This document shows positions 16,553-25,112 of a stretch of 64,000 nt of DNA, piece by piece; position 1 is the first letter of the stretch; every line of letters starts with the position of its first letter. Under the pieces are notes generated by a model. The model was not told the origin of the DNA. It made no database searches and saw only the letters and a program-made list of their open reading frames with translations. The stretch comes from Sphingobacteriaceae bacterium (GTDB taxonomy: Bacteria; Bacteroidota; Bacteroidia; UBA7662). The DNA lies in NCBI GenBank assembly GCA_030682795.1, contig JAUXNJ010000019.1:30627-94626 (forward strand). Reading direction: 5' to 3'. The position numbers and the translations under genes were made by a program.

Positions 16553-18064
16553 CTATTTTAGGGCATTTCCTTTACCAAAGCGCCCCAACTGCGTGCTCAC
16601 CAACGCATGCAATTCATCGGATAGGCGAAATTTCCACACGCCCAGTACGAGCAAGCTGCCCATGAGGGCCGATCGCAGGGCAATGCTTCCAACGCTCGAC
16701 CAAAAGCCTGCTTCGGCAGCTGGCAAAAAGTACCCGCAAGCATAGCTCGTAAAAAGCAGCAAAATCACCTGCAGCGTGCGTTTTTCGAAAGGCTGCATGC
16801 CCACTTTCTGGTAAATAAAGCCGCCTTTGAGGAGGTTAAACAGCAAAACCGACAGGGTAGAACCTGCGGCCGCACCTACCAGTCCGTAAATCGGAATCAT
16901 GATGTAATTGGTGCCAAAAGAAATAAATCCCAAGAAAAGAATGCTGCCCAGGTTAAAACGGTAATAGGGCGAATTGAGAATAATTTCGCTGTTGATGCCA
17001 TTGGCCATGTCGATCAGGCGCGAGATTCCGATAAAAAACACCACCCATTTGCCGGGCCTGTAAACCTCGCCATTCGGAATGAGGTTGAAGAGGGCATCGA
17101 TGTTGCCCCAAATGAGCACAAAAAGGAGTCCCCCCAGAATTAGCTGATTGAGGCTGGCTTGTTTGTAGAGCTTGCCCATGGCTTTAAAATCCCGGTCTTT
17201 CCACTGCTGCGCTACCAAGGTACCAGCGATTTGTCCCACTGCCCGCCTCGGCATATCGATGATGGTGCCAATAAAAAAGCTGATGCTGTAAATGCCTGCG
17301 AGCGATAAACCAGCCAACCAGGCCAGCATGATGCCATCGATGCGTTCGTTGATAACCACCCCAGCGCCTCCAATCATCATCCATAGACTAAAGCGCAGTA
17401 GTTCGGGACGCAAAGCAGGGTCGATGCGCACAAATTTAGGCTGTAAAAAGAGCACCCCTAAATGGCGTAAATAAAACATCAAAATCAACACAGCGAGCAA
17501 GTAAGTGGCAGCAAAAAGGAGCATAAACTGCTCAAAACTGATGTGTTGGTATGCGTAAAGGAGGGTAAGCAGGGTGAGGCTAAGGCGCAAAAAGACTTCG
17601 CGGATGAGGGCATTGACCACGATGCGCAAATGAAGTCTGGCCCATATTTCGAAAATGGTTTGCACCATCATCAAGGCGGTGACAGGCAGCACGAGCCATA
17701 AAAAATCATTCACCAAGGCTGCATTGGCATCAAACAGCTCCATGACGTAAGAGCGAAGCAGGTAAAAAAGTCCGCCAAAAACTAGCAAACCCGTTGCTGC
17801 CATGCCCAAACAAAAAAGCAAATAGCCGTTGTGTTGGCGGCTTTCATCCTTGAAATACGGAAAAAACCTCCCCATGGCGCTTTGTAAGCCAAGTTGTGTA
17901 AAAATCGACAAGCTCATGGCTACGCTGATGATGATTTCGCGCAAGCCAATTTCTTCTGCACTCAGGAATTTCGGAAAGAAAAAGAGCAGGTTAAGGGCTC
18001 CTAGCGCCACGCCAAAATAGGTGACGGCCGTAGCCTTAAAGCCTTGTCGGATGATGACGCCCAT
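16553..18064 (-). CDS. Polysaccharide flippase (Wzx/MurJ-MOP superfamily)
   Basis: The 503-residue polytopic membrane protein has about 12-14 hydrophobic segments and the usual MOP-type layout: an N-terminal GFKATAVTYFGVALGALNLLFFFP and repeated pairs of helices with charged loops. Such proteins move undecaprenyl-linked oligosaccharide units across the inner membrane. It is divergent from a run of glycosyltransferase and methyltransferase genes starting at 18182, so it likely flips the unit they build. This family diverges widely, so the substrate cannot be told. The gene shares a 117-bp divergent promoter region with the glycosyltransferase. Confidence 0.85.
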   Translation of the reverse strand: MGVIIRQGFKATAVTYFGVALGALNLLFFFPKFLSAEEIGLREIIISVAMSLSIFTQLGLQSAMGRFFPYFKDESRQHNGYLLFCLGMAATGLLVFGGLFYLLRSYVMELFDANAALVNDFLWLVLPVTALMMVQTIFEIWARLHLRIVVNALIREVFLRLSLTLLTLLYAYQHISFEQFMLLFAATYLLAVLILMFYLRHLGVLFLQPKFVRIDPALRPELLRFSLWMMIGGAGVVINERIDGIMLAWLAGLSLAGIYSISFFIGTIIDMPRRAVGQIAGTLVAQQWKDRDFKAMGKLYKQASLNQLILGGLLFVLIWGNIDALFNLIPNGEVYRPGKWVVFFIGISRLIDMANGINSEIILNSPYYRFNLGSILFLGFISFGTNYIMIPIYGLVGAAAGSTLSVLLFNLLKGGFIYQKVGMQPFEKRTLQVILLLFTSYACGYFLPAAEAGFWSSVGSIALRSALMGSLLVLGVWKFRLSDELHALVSTQLGRFGKGNALK

Positions 18065-18150
18065 GCTGCAAACCTAATTGAAAATTTGCCTGCTTGGGCT
18101 ACGGAATGCCAGATTGCGGGAATGAACTGCCATTTTTGATCAATAAATTT

Positions 18151-18158
18151 TAGCTTTG
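18151..18158 (+). promoter_or_regulatory. -7 element TAGCTTTG before the glycosyltransferase cluster
   Basis: A perfect TAnnTTTG. A GTG start at 18158 would lie inside it, so it favours a start at 18167 or 18182. No well-spaced -33 TTG is seen. Confidence 0.5.
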
Positions 18159-18181
18159 TGCGGCCCATGGAGGCCTTCACC

Positions 18182-19096
18182 ATGCAGACAGCTGTTTTAC
18201 TTCTTGCCTTTAACCGTCCCGACACCACCCGCCTGGTGCTCGAGCGCATCCGTCAAGCACGGCCTCCCCGGCTGTATGTGGCTTGCGATGCCGCCCGTGC
18301 TGGTCGCCCGCAGGAAGCCGCCGCCGTGGCCGAAGTGCGTGCCTTGGTGGAGGAGCTGGTAGACTGGCCCTGCAATTTGCACACCTTGTACCGCGAGCAA
18401 AACCTAGGCTGCAAAATGGCTGTAAGTGGTGCCATCAGCTGGTTTTTTGCCCAAGAAGAAATGGGCATCATCTTAGAAGACGATTGTTTACCCGACCTCA
18501 GTTTTTTTCCTTATTGCGAAACGCTTTTAGAGCGCTTCAAAGACGATGAGCGCATTTTTATGATCAGCGGCAATAATTTTCAACGCGGTAAAGCAACCTC
18601 AGCCCATTCGTACTACTACTCCTGGCTTACGCACATTTGGGGCTGGGCCAGCTGGCGAAGAAGTTGGGAACGGGTAGACCTAGAAATGAAGCAGTGGCCC
18701 GCTTTTATGGCGGCAGGCGGTGTGCAGCAGATTTACCCGAAAAAGCGCTATGCCAAAGTATGGGAACGCACGTTTGAGCGCTATTTGGCAGGAAAATACA
18801 ACACCTGGGACTACCCGCTGCTGTTTGCCAGTTGGTGGCACCGCCAGTTAACCGTTTTGCCGGAAGTGAATTTGGTGAGTAATATTGGGTTTGGGGGAAC
18901 GCATACCCATACCGCTAGTGATGTTTATACCAAATTGAGTGCACTGCCAACGGTAACTTTGAATGAATTCTCCCACAATCCTATCATCTCCCCTCAGCTC
19001 AAAGCTGATTACAGGACCTTCGACTATTTTATGTTTCCTTCACTCTTGCGAAAAGGCATGCGTTTACTTGCACAAAAGCTTGGTTTAAAAGCATAG
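18182..19096 (+). CDS. Glycosyltransferase (GT-A fold, GT2-like)
   Basis: The protein of about 304 residues begins AVLLLAFNRPDTTRLVLERI, typical of a nucleotide-sugar transferase subfamily of Bacteroidota and cyanobacteria. It has an acidic metal/nucleotide-binding block GIILEDDCLPD near residue 100 and WGWASWRRSWE further on. There is no signal peptide or membrane segment, so it should be cytoplasmic. Start placed at 18182 because the family begins directly before the first beta-strand; ATG 18167 is an alternative. It heads the rightward series of methyltransferases and glycosyltransferases and is divergent from the flippase. Donor and acceptor are unknown. Confidence 0.78.
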   Translation: MQTAVLLLAFNRPDTTRLVLERIRQARPPRLYVACDAARAGRPQEAAAVAEVRALVEELVDWPCNLHTLYREQNLGCKMAVSGAISWFFAQEEMGIILEDDCLPDLSFFPYCETLLERFKDDERIFMISGNNFQRGKATSAHSYYYSWLTHIWGWASWRRSWERVDLEMKQWPAFMAAGGVQQIYPKKRYAKVWERTFERYLAGKYNTWDYPLLFASWWHRQLTVLPEVNLVSNIGFGGTHTHTASDVYTKLSALPTVTLNEFSHNPIISPQLKADYRTFDYFMFPSLLRKGMRLLAQKLGLKA

Positions 19097-19115
19097 TCGT
19101 TTCGCGAGAGAGACC

Positions 19116-19123
19116 TATATTTG
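19116..19123 (+). promoter_or_regulatory. -7 element TATATTTG before the methyltransferase gene
   Basis: A perfect TAnnTTTG 11 bp before the ATG at 19135. It suggests the methyltransferase-glycosyltransferase genes can be transcribed separately from the upstream gene. No clear -33 TTG. Confidence 0.5.
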
Positions 19124-19134
19124 TCTGATACGAT

Positions 19135-20079
19135 ATGACCAAAGCCACACAACCCGTTTGTCCGCTTAGCAAAAGCAACAATGCCACCCTCATCGAACGC
19201 ATTCCACTTGCAGCCTTGGATGCCTTGTACATGCGTTTGTACGGCGCACCCATCGCCCGCTTGTATCCAGGCCGAAGCACCATTGACATGTGGCAATGCA
19301 ATGAGAGTGATCTCATTTGGTTCGACCCCTTGGTGCCAGGCGATGAAGCATTTTACAATGCACTTCAAGCACGTGACTGGTATTACGTTGACCACAAGCA
19401 TGAGTTTGATGTGGCGGCACGTTTTATTTCAAAACACGACAAAGTGCTGGAAGTAGGCAGTGGAAAAGGAAATTTCGGCAAGTTTTTAAATAATGACAGC
19501 TATGTTGGGCTCGATTTCAGCATCAAAGCCAAAGAAATGGCTGCTCAAAACGGAATCGACGTAAGAAATGAAACCGTTCAAGCACATGCCGATTTAAACC
19601 CTGGCGTGTATGATGTAAGCTGTGCGTTCCAAGTCTTAGAGCACGTGCCCGATGTATTTGAGTTTTTAGAAGCCATGGTAAAAGCCCTTAAGCCTGGGGG
19701 TAAACTGATTATCGCCGTTCCTAGCGAAGCTTCTTACATCAGCAGGTCCAATAACTTAGCCTTAAACCTGCCTCCTCACCACATGAGCAGGTATACCGAC
19801 CAAGCCCTGAAAAACATTTGCAACTACCTTCCTGTTGACTTATTGGCGTTGGAGCATGATCCTTTGCAACCGCAACATTATTTTGATTATCCGTATCAAA
19901 TTGCGATGGAAGCATTTCGAAAAAGATTCGGCTCAAGTTATAAGTCTGTTGACAATAGCTTCTTGAATAAAGTGCTTCGCATTCCTGCTACAATTATTGG
20001 AAAGCTTTTACAAAATGGTTTTAACGGCGGCAATACGCCAATAGGCCACACTGTTTTAGCCGTTTACGTAAAGCGATAA
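19135..20079 (+). CDS. Class I SAM-dependent methyltransferase
   Basis: The 314-residue protein has a SAM-binding motif I at about residues 103-112 (VLEVGSGKGN), motif II-III (AFQVLEHVPDVFEFL) and the post-motif LKPGGKLIIAVPSE. About 95 residues precede the methyltransferase core. They begin CPLSKSNNATLIERIP and resemble the sugar- or cluster-associated N-terminal regions seen in methyltransferases of polysaccharide loci; I cannot assign them. It lies 4 bp before a second methyltransferase gene. A role in methylating or otherwise modifying a glycan or lipid-linked intermediate is inferred from the neighbourhood only. Confidence 0.78.
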   Translation: MTKATQPVCPLSKSNNATLIERIPLAALDALYMRLYGAPIARLYPGRSTIDMWQCNESDLIWFDPLVPGDEAFYNALQARDWYYVDHKHEFDVAARFISKHDKVLEVGSGKGNFGKFLNNDSYVGLDFSIKAKEMAAQNGIDVRNETVQAHADLNPGVYDVSCAFQVLEHVPDVFEFLEAMVKALKPGGKLIIAVPSEASYISRSNNLALNLPPHHMSRYTDQALKNICNYLPVDLLALEHDPLQPQHYFDYPYQIAMEAFRKRFGSSYKSVDNSFLNKVLRIPATIIGKLLQNGFNGGNTPIGHTVLAVYVKR

Positions 20080-20083
20080 GTTT

Positions 20084-20812
20084 ATGCTTGCGTATTTAAA
20101 CAAGCAATACAAGCTACAACAGTTCCAGCCAGCTTGGTACAGTTTGTTCATTAATCCTTTTTACATCATCAGAAAGGCCCTTTTCACAAACATCCAAAAA
20201 CTTGCACCGCATTTAGGGGGAGGTAGGTTGTTGGATTTCGGCTGCGGGGCAAAGCCGTATAGAAGTCTCTTTGAGGTAACTGAATACCTTGGCTTGGATA
20301 TGGAAAACCCTGGCCATCCCCACCTTACCGAGGAAGTAGATGTGTTTTACGATGGCAAAACCATTCCTTTTGAAAATAACAGCTTCGATGCTGTATTGAG
20401 CAGTGAAGTACTAGAACATGTTTTTGAGCCTGAGTCTACACTTCGGGAAATTAACAGGGTGCTTAAGCCTGGTGCCATGGGCCTTTTTACGGTGCCATTT
20501 GTATGGAATGAGCATGAGACCCCCTACGATTATGGTCGTTACAGTGCTTTTGGTATCACACACCTCATGCAAAAAAGTGGCTTTGAGATTGTGGAGTTAC
20601 ATCGCACCACCCATTTCATCGAAACATGGTTGCAACTGGGCATTTTATATCTGTACCAATTGCTTGAAACCCGTAACAAATACATCAACATCCTTTTAAC
20701 CACGCTTTTTATTTCCCCTTTTAATTTGTTGGCTGTTGTATTATCGAAAATACTGCCTCGAAACCATAGCTTTTATTTCAACCTCGTTGTGCTAGTGCGT
20801 AAAATGCCATGA
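20084..20812 (+). CDS. Class I SAM-dependent methyltransferase
   Basis: The 242-residue protein has SAM motif I LLDFGCGAKPY (about residues 46-56), the acidic strand LGLDMENPGHP, and FDAVLSSEVLEHVFEP with LKPGAMGLFTVPF. The C-terminal 60 residues include a hydrophobic region (LLTTLFISPFNLLAVVLS) that may lie at the membrane. It is short-spaced after the previous methyltransferase and its stop overlaps the next gene by 4 bp (ATGA), so the three form one translation-coupled unit. The fold is clear; the methylated molecule is unknown, probably a sugar of the surface glycan. Confidence 0.8.
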   Translation: MLAYLNKQYKLQQFQPAWYSLFINPFYIIRKALFTNIQKLAPHLGGGRLLDFGCGAKPYRSLFEVTEYLGLDMENPGHPHLTEEVDVFYDGKTIPFENNSFDAVLSSEVLEHVFEPESTLREINRVLKPGAMGLFTVPFVWNEHETPYDYGRYSAFGITHLMQKSGFEIVELHRTTHFIETWLQLGILYLYQLLETRNKYINILLTTLFISPFNLLAVVLSKILPRNHSFYFNLVVLVRKMP

Positions 20813-22047
20813 AAATTACGCTACTCTCTACCTCGGATCAATCGGGCGGTGCAGCCATTGCTTGTATGCGATTAGCAGATGCGCTTCATGACTTTGGACA
20901 TGAGGTGCGCCTATTGGTCATGGAAAAAAGAGGAAATCACCCCAGGGTAATCGAAGTAGCTCCTCACAGGCGAAAGATTGATGGCCTTCTCAAGGACATT
21001 CAATATGCTTGGAACAAACGATTTTTGATAAAACCCGGTTTTGGCTTTAGTGCCAATCCTTGGTGGGACCACGCGCTGCATACGCATCCCACGATACAGG
21101 ATGCCGATGTGCTTAATTTGCACTGGATTAACCACGGTTTTATTGGTCTTGATGCCTTGCGAAAACTGTTTGCGCTGCAAAAGCCCATGATATGGCATAT
21201 GCACGACTATTGGGCCTTTACTGGAGGCTGCCATTATCCTGGCAGCTGTACGCATTTTGAAACAGGATGTGGCCATTGCCTTGCTTTGCGCAAGCAGGGT
21301 GCGCAAGACTTATCACGGCAGCAATGGCTGCAAAAACAAGCCCTTTTTCAACTGAATCCACCTGTTTTAGTGGGCGCCAGTGCCTGGCTCACACAAGAGG
21401 CCGCCAAATCAGCCTTGGTACAATCAACCGCCGCCCAAGCCCAGCACATTTGCAATCCTATTGACTTAACATACTACACAGCCGCCGACAAAGCCGCCGT
21501 GCGTACTGCAATGGGCTTGTCGCCACACAAAAAGTATGTGCTGTTTGCAGCCATGAACACAGCAGATCCTCGTAAAGGTTTTAACCAACTTATAAGTGCC
21601 TTAAAGACCCTAGAAGGCGAGTTGGCACAGACGACTGAACTGCTCGTGGCTGGTAAAACAAATTTGAAACTGATAGCGGATACTTCGTTCAAAGTACATT
21701 TTTTGGGTGCTTTAAATCAAGATGGCATGCGCAATGCCTATCGTGCAGCCACTGCCTTTGTGATTCCTAGTTTAGAAGAAAACCTGCCAAACACCATTCT
21801 TGAAAGTCTGGCCTGCGGAACCCCAGTGGCTGGATTCGAGGTGGGAGGAATTCCGGAGATGGTTCAACATGGAAGGAACGGTTTTTTGGCCCCTGTGGGA
21901 GATGCGGCCGCACTTGGTAATGCCATTCGTTCAACCTTGCTGCTTAGCGAGTCTTCACTGAATACTGCTAGCAGCATACTTGCATTTGAATCGTCAGTGA
22001 TTGCCGAAAAATATACTGTGCTGGCCAATGGTTTGTTGAAAATGTAG
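20809..22047 (+). CDS. Glycosyltransferase family 4 (GT-B fold)
   Basis: The 412-residue protein starts with the GT-B N-terminal loop of this group (LLSTSDQSGGAAIACMRLADAL) and has LHWINHGFI and the HDYWAFTGGCHYPGSC segment seen in WcaC-like transferases. The C-terminal nucleotide-sugar site carries the E-x7-E pattern (PSLEENLPNTILESLACGTPV). It is a retaining transferase acting in the cytoplasm on a lipid-linked acceptor. The cysteines in the HYPGSC...TGCGHC segment could bind a metal or form a structural knot, a feature of the subgroup. It overlaps the preceding methyltransferase by 4 bp. The sugar donor is unknown. Confidence 0.85.
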   Translation: MKITLLSTSDQSGGAAIACMRLADALHDFGHEVRLLVMEKRGNHPRVIEVAPHRRKIDGLLKDIQYAWNKRFLIKPGFGFSANPWWDHALHTHPTIQDADVLNLHWINHGFIGLDALRKLFALQKPMIWHMHDYWAFTGGCHYPGSCTHFETGCGHCLALRKQGAQDLSRQQWLQKQALFQLNPPVLVGASAWLTQEAAKSALVQSTAAQAQHICNPIDLTYYTAADKAAVRTAMGLSPHKKYVLFAAMNTADPRKGFNQLISALKTLEGELAQTTELLVAGKTNLKLIADTSFKVHFLGALNQDGMRNAYRAATAFVIPSLEENLPNTILESLACGTPVAGFEVGGIPEMVQHGRNGFLAPVGDAAALGNAIRSTLLLSESSLNTASSILAFESSVIAEKYTVLANGLLKM

Positions 22048-22087
22048 CTTTTGCCCACGCTACTTTGAAAAACATCAACTATTGTTT

Positions 22088-23971
22088 ATGTTTGCTAAAA
22101 AAAACATGCGCTACACATTCCTTTTGCTTGCGATTCTCCTTTCGAGCACATGCTATGTGAAAGCACAAATACCGGCACACATTCCCTCTGTTGGCCTGAT
22201 AGGCTATTGGCCTTTTGACAGTTCAGCATTAAATCATGCAGGAACAGCGCATCATGGCTCAACAAATGCCGTTACAAACACGAACAACCGCTTTGGTCAA
22301 CCTGCAAAAGCTTATTATTTAGACGGTAGCACTTCCTTCATCACCCTCCCGGCAACGGCTATGCAACAGGTTTCGGGGGCATTTACAGTTTCTATTTGGG
22401 CTCGTTCCGATACTTTTGTGCCTAGTGCAACAGGTCACGAAATTATAAATGATCGCACCAGTGCCACTTGGCCATACCGCTTTCGGATAGGTTTTGCTTA
22501 CGCCAACAACACCATTTTTAATGTCGACAGTGCTTATTTCGACCGCATCGCTGCCAATGGGACAATTCAAAAGGTTGGCAGTGCCCAACCCAGCTTTGAT
22601 GGTTGGGAACACTATGTTTTTGTATACGATTTCCCTACTGCATCTACAGCGAGCATCCAAGCTTACCGCAACGGACAATTGGTAGGCAGCACCCCTGCAC
22701 CAACTGCTGTAACAGGAGCGAGAAATATCAATATCGGAAGAACATTTTTCCCAGGTGGGCCCTCTAATGGTCTCGGCTATTTTAAAGGGAGCGTAGATGA
22801 TGTTTGTCTTTGGAGCAGGGCCCTAACTGCCGCTGAAATACAAACCCTATACGCTGAGTGTTCATTAGCAATACAAGCTCAACCTTCGGATCAAGCTGTG
22901 GGGGTAGGCGCCAATGTAAGCTTTCAAGTAACAGCACCTACTGTCTCGAGCTATTTGTGGCAAATCGACTCTTCTGCCAATGGCAATTGGCAAGCTTTGG
23001 GCAATGGACCCGTATTTTCCGGGGTCAATACCCCAACACTTACGGTTTCAGGCGTCCAGCGCAGCCTAGCTGGTGCAAGATTTCGTTGTTTTATGAGTAC
23101 TGGCACGTGTTCTGGCTATTCTAATACCGCTTTATTGGAAGTAAACTGTCAACAGCTCATCAATCAGCAACCCATCTCCACCAGTCAATTCGTGGGTAGT
23201 CAAGCCTCTTTTCAAATCAACAGCACCATCAACGGCCTACAATATCAATGGCAAACCCTGAGCAGTGGAAACTTTGTTTCGCTCCAAAATTTAGGTCAAT
23301 ACAGCGGTGTAAATACCCCTAATTTGCAAGTGAGCACACTAAGCCTGGTGAATAATGGCCAATTATTCCGCTGTTTAGTAACTGGCTTAGGGTGTAACGA
23401 TACCAGTGTAAACGTGGTATTGACTGTAAATTGCCTGCCACTTATAACGCAGCAACCTGTGAATGATACGGTAAGCCTTCAACAAACAGCACAATTTTTT
23501 GTGAACCCTTCCTCTTCAAGTGCTACTTATCAATGGTATCAAAACAGCGGACTTGGTTTTGTAGCCCTCAGCAATGCTGGCCAATATACGGGCGTTACAA
23601 CCTCCCAAATGCAGATGAGCAATGTGCAATTGATTAACAACAATACTGCCTTCCGCTGCATTGTTAATGACAACAATTGTGCAGATACTTCAGCCACCGC
23701 TTTTCTTACCGTGATAAACAATGTTTCGGTTCCAGAATACGGGCAGCTGCGCATTCAAGTATACCCCAACCCTGCCAAAGAGCAGATCACCTTGGTTTTG
23801 GGTGAAAGTCGCGGTCCTGAACACCTTCAAATATTTAACCTGTTGGGCAGCCTGCAATTTGAAGCACGTCTTGATGGAGGTAAACATCTGCTTTCGATTG
23901 CCAACTGGCCGGCGGGTACCTATGTAATTCGTGTGGGGAACGCCAGCACGCGCTTGGTAGTACTGCCCTGA
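22088..23971 (+). CDS. Secreted LamG/Ig-like protein with T9SS type A sorting domain
   Basis: The protein of about 627 residues has a signal peptide ending at VKAQ and a concanavalin/LamG-like domain at about residues 35-255 (LIGYWPFDSS ... SVDDVCLWSRALTAAEIQTLY). About three Ig-like repeats of roughly 95 residues follow, each with an SQASFQI-like strand, a W/Y-Q core and a closing RC motif. The C-terminal T9SS sorting domain (about 550-627) begins VYPNPAKEQITLVL and ends GTYVIRVGNASTRLVVLP. It should be exported through the T9SS and anchored or released at the cell surface, probably as a glycan-binding or adhesive protein. The frame extends to a TTG at 22082, but the ATG at 22088 is preferred. 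Its paralog is at 25113-26987; a glycosyltransferase gene lies between them. Confidence 0.87.
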   Translation: MFAKKNMRYTFLLLAILLSSTCYVKAQIPAHIPSVGLIGYWPFDSSALNHAGTAHHGSTNAVTNTNNRFGQPAKAYYLDGSTSFITLPATAMQQVSGAFTVSIWARSDTFVPSATGHEIINDRTSATWPYRFRIGFAYANNTIFNVDSAYFDRIAANGTIQKVGSAQPSFDGWEHYVFVYDFPTASTASIQAYRNGQLVGSTPAPTAVTGARNINIGRTFFPGGPSNGLGYFKGSVDDVCLWSRALTAAEIQTLYAECSLAIQAQPSDQAVGVGANVSFQVTAPTVSSYLWQIDSSANGNWQALGNGPVFSGVNTPTLTVSGVQRSLAGARFRCFMSTGTCSGYSNTALLEVNCQQLINQQPISTSQFVGSQASFQINSTINGLQYQWQTLSSGNFVSLQNLGQYSGVNTPNLQVSTLSLVNNGQLFRCLVTGLGCNDTSVNVVLTVNCLPLITQQPVNDTVSLQQTAQFFVNPSSSSATYQWYQNSGLGFVALSNAGQYTGVTTSQMQMSNVQLINNNTAFRCIVNDNNCADTSATAFLTVINNVSVPEYGQLRIQVYPNPAKEQITLVLGESRGPEHLQIFNLLGSLQFEARLDGGKHLLSIANWPAGTYVIRVGNASTRLVVLP

Positions 23972-24014
23972 GGCGCATGCGGGCGTTGGCCGGCTTTTTT
24001 TGTAATATTGCGCC

Positions 24015-24743
24015 ATGTTTCAGCCCCGCCTCAGCATCGTCACCATTACCTTTAACGCTGGAGCTGTTTTGCAACGCACCATGGATTCGGTGGCCGAGCA
24101 AGATTATCCTTACATCGATTATGTATTGGTAGATGGAGCCTCGCACGACAATACCGTGGACTTAATTAAAGCCCAGCAGCAGCAAATGCCGCTGCGATTT
24201 GTGAGCGAGCCCGACAAAGGGCTGTACGACGCCATGAACAAAGGCTTGGCAATGGCGCAAGGCGATTATGTGCTCTTTTTGAATGCCGGTGATACCCTGG
24301 CCGATGCCCATGTGGTGTCTGAAATGTTTGCTACCCAGTCCGAGGCAGATGTTTATTATGGTCACGCCATGGTGGTAAACCTCGATGGCAAAGAGCTCGG
24401 ACTTCGCCAACCACTGCCTCCTGCCCATCTCAACTGGAAAAGCCTGCAATGGGGGATGTCGGTTTGTCACCAAGCCTTTGTAATCAAGCGCAGCCTGGCC
24501 CTGCCCTACGATTTACAATACCGCATTTGTGCTGACATCGATTGGATGATACGTTGTTTAAAGCAGGCAACTGTAACCGTTCATACGGGAGGTTTGGTTT
24601 GCCGCTTTTTGGCCGATGGCCTCTCGAGCACCCACCGCAAAAAGGCCTGGAAAGAGCGCTATCAAGTGTTGAGCAAACACTACGGCTGGTTCACCAATTT
24701 GCTGAATCATGTGTACATCGTGCTGCGGTACCCGTTTAAATAG
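24015..24743 (+). CDS. Glycosyltransferase family 2
   Basis: The 242-residue GT-A enzyme has the N-terminal LSIVTITFNAGAVLQRTMDSV, the VDGASHDNTVDLI block, LYDAMNKGLAMAQGDYVLFLNAGD (metal-binding region close to the D-x-D position) and a C-terminal CHQAF and DIDWMIR. It resembles WcaA/colanic-acid-type transferases. It lies 43 bp after a T9SS cargo gene and follows a weak TAATATTG -7 element, so it probably has its own transcript start. It may act with the other glycosyltransferases at 18-22 kb. It may equally serve the neighbouring secreted proteins, but no sequence evidence decides. Confidence 0.87.
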   Translation: MFQPRLSIVTITFNAGAVLQRTMDSVAEQDYPYIDYVLVDGASHDNTVDLIKAQQQQMPLRFVSEPDKGLYDAMNKGLAMAQGDYVLFLNAGDTLADAHVVSEMFATQSEADVYYGHAMVVNLDGKELGLRQPLPPAHLNWKSLQWGMSVCHQAFVIKRSLALPYDLQYRICADIDWMIRCLKQATVTVHTGGLVCRFLADGLSSTHRKKAWKERYQVLSKHYGWFTNLLNHVYIVLRYPFK

Positions 24744-25112
24744 CAGGGTGCCACCAGATGCAATGATTGCAAAAAAACCAGCAATACCCTTGCAATCAAG
24801 CTAGCATTATTAATGTGGCAGAGATGACGCCTTCAAGTTTATGAGGCAAATAACCTATTGACCCTGCAACCTTATTTCCTACACGCAAACCAGTGCCTTT
24901 TCAGTTGTATGCTATTCAAAAAACCTTGCGGCACCAAAGCAACGTACTAAACACTTTCTGAATTTTTTATTATCTTTGAAACATTGGGCGCGGTTAAACG
25001 CTGCGTTATTTCGGCTCTTTGGAGTTTTTTGCTTCAACACTCACACGATAAATGCATAATGCTCTCCATACCTGCCAACAAACCAAATCAGCAACCCTTA
25101 TCCACTTAAAAA
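24744..25112. other. Intergenic leader region before the second LamG gene
   Basis: No coding frame seen. TATCTTTG (24971-24978) is a perfect TAnnTTTG element without a well-placed -33 box. If used, it gives a leader of about 130 nt, long for this window, with a GC-rich stretch around 24987-25007. A 13-bp inverted repeat TGCAATGATTGCA lies at 24759-24771. Confidence 0.5.

Noticed and set aside
23972..24010. GC-rich stretch plus T-run after the first LamG gene, terminator-like
   Set aside because: I could not find complementary arms of useful length before the T-run; the bases also overlap the presumed promoter of the next gene.
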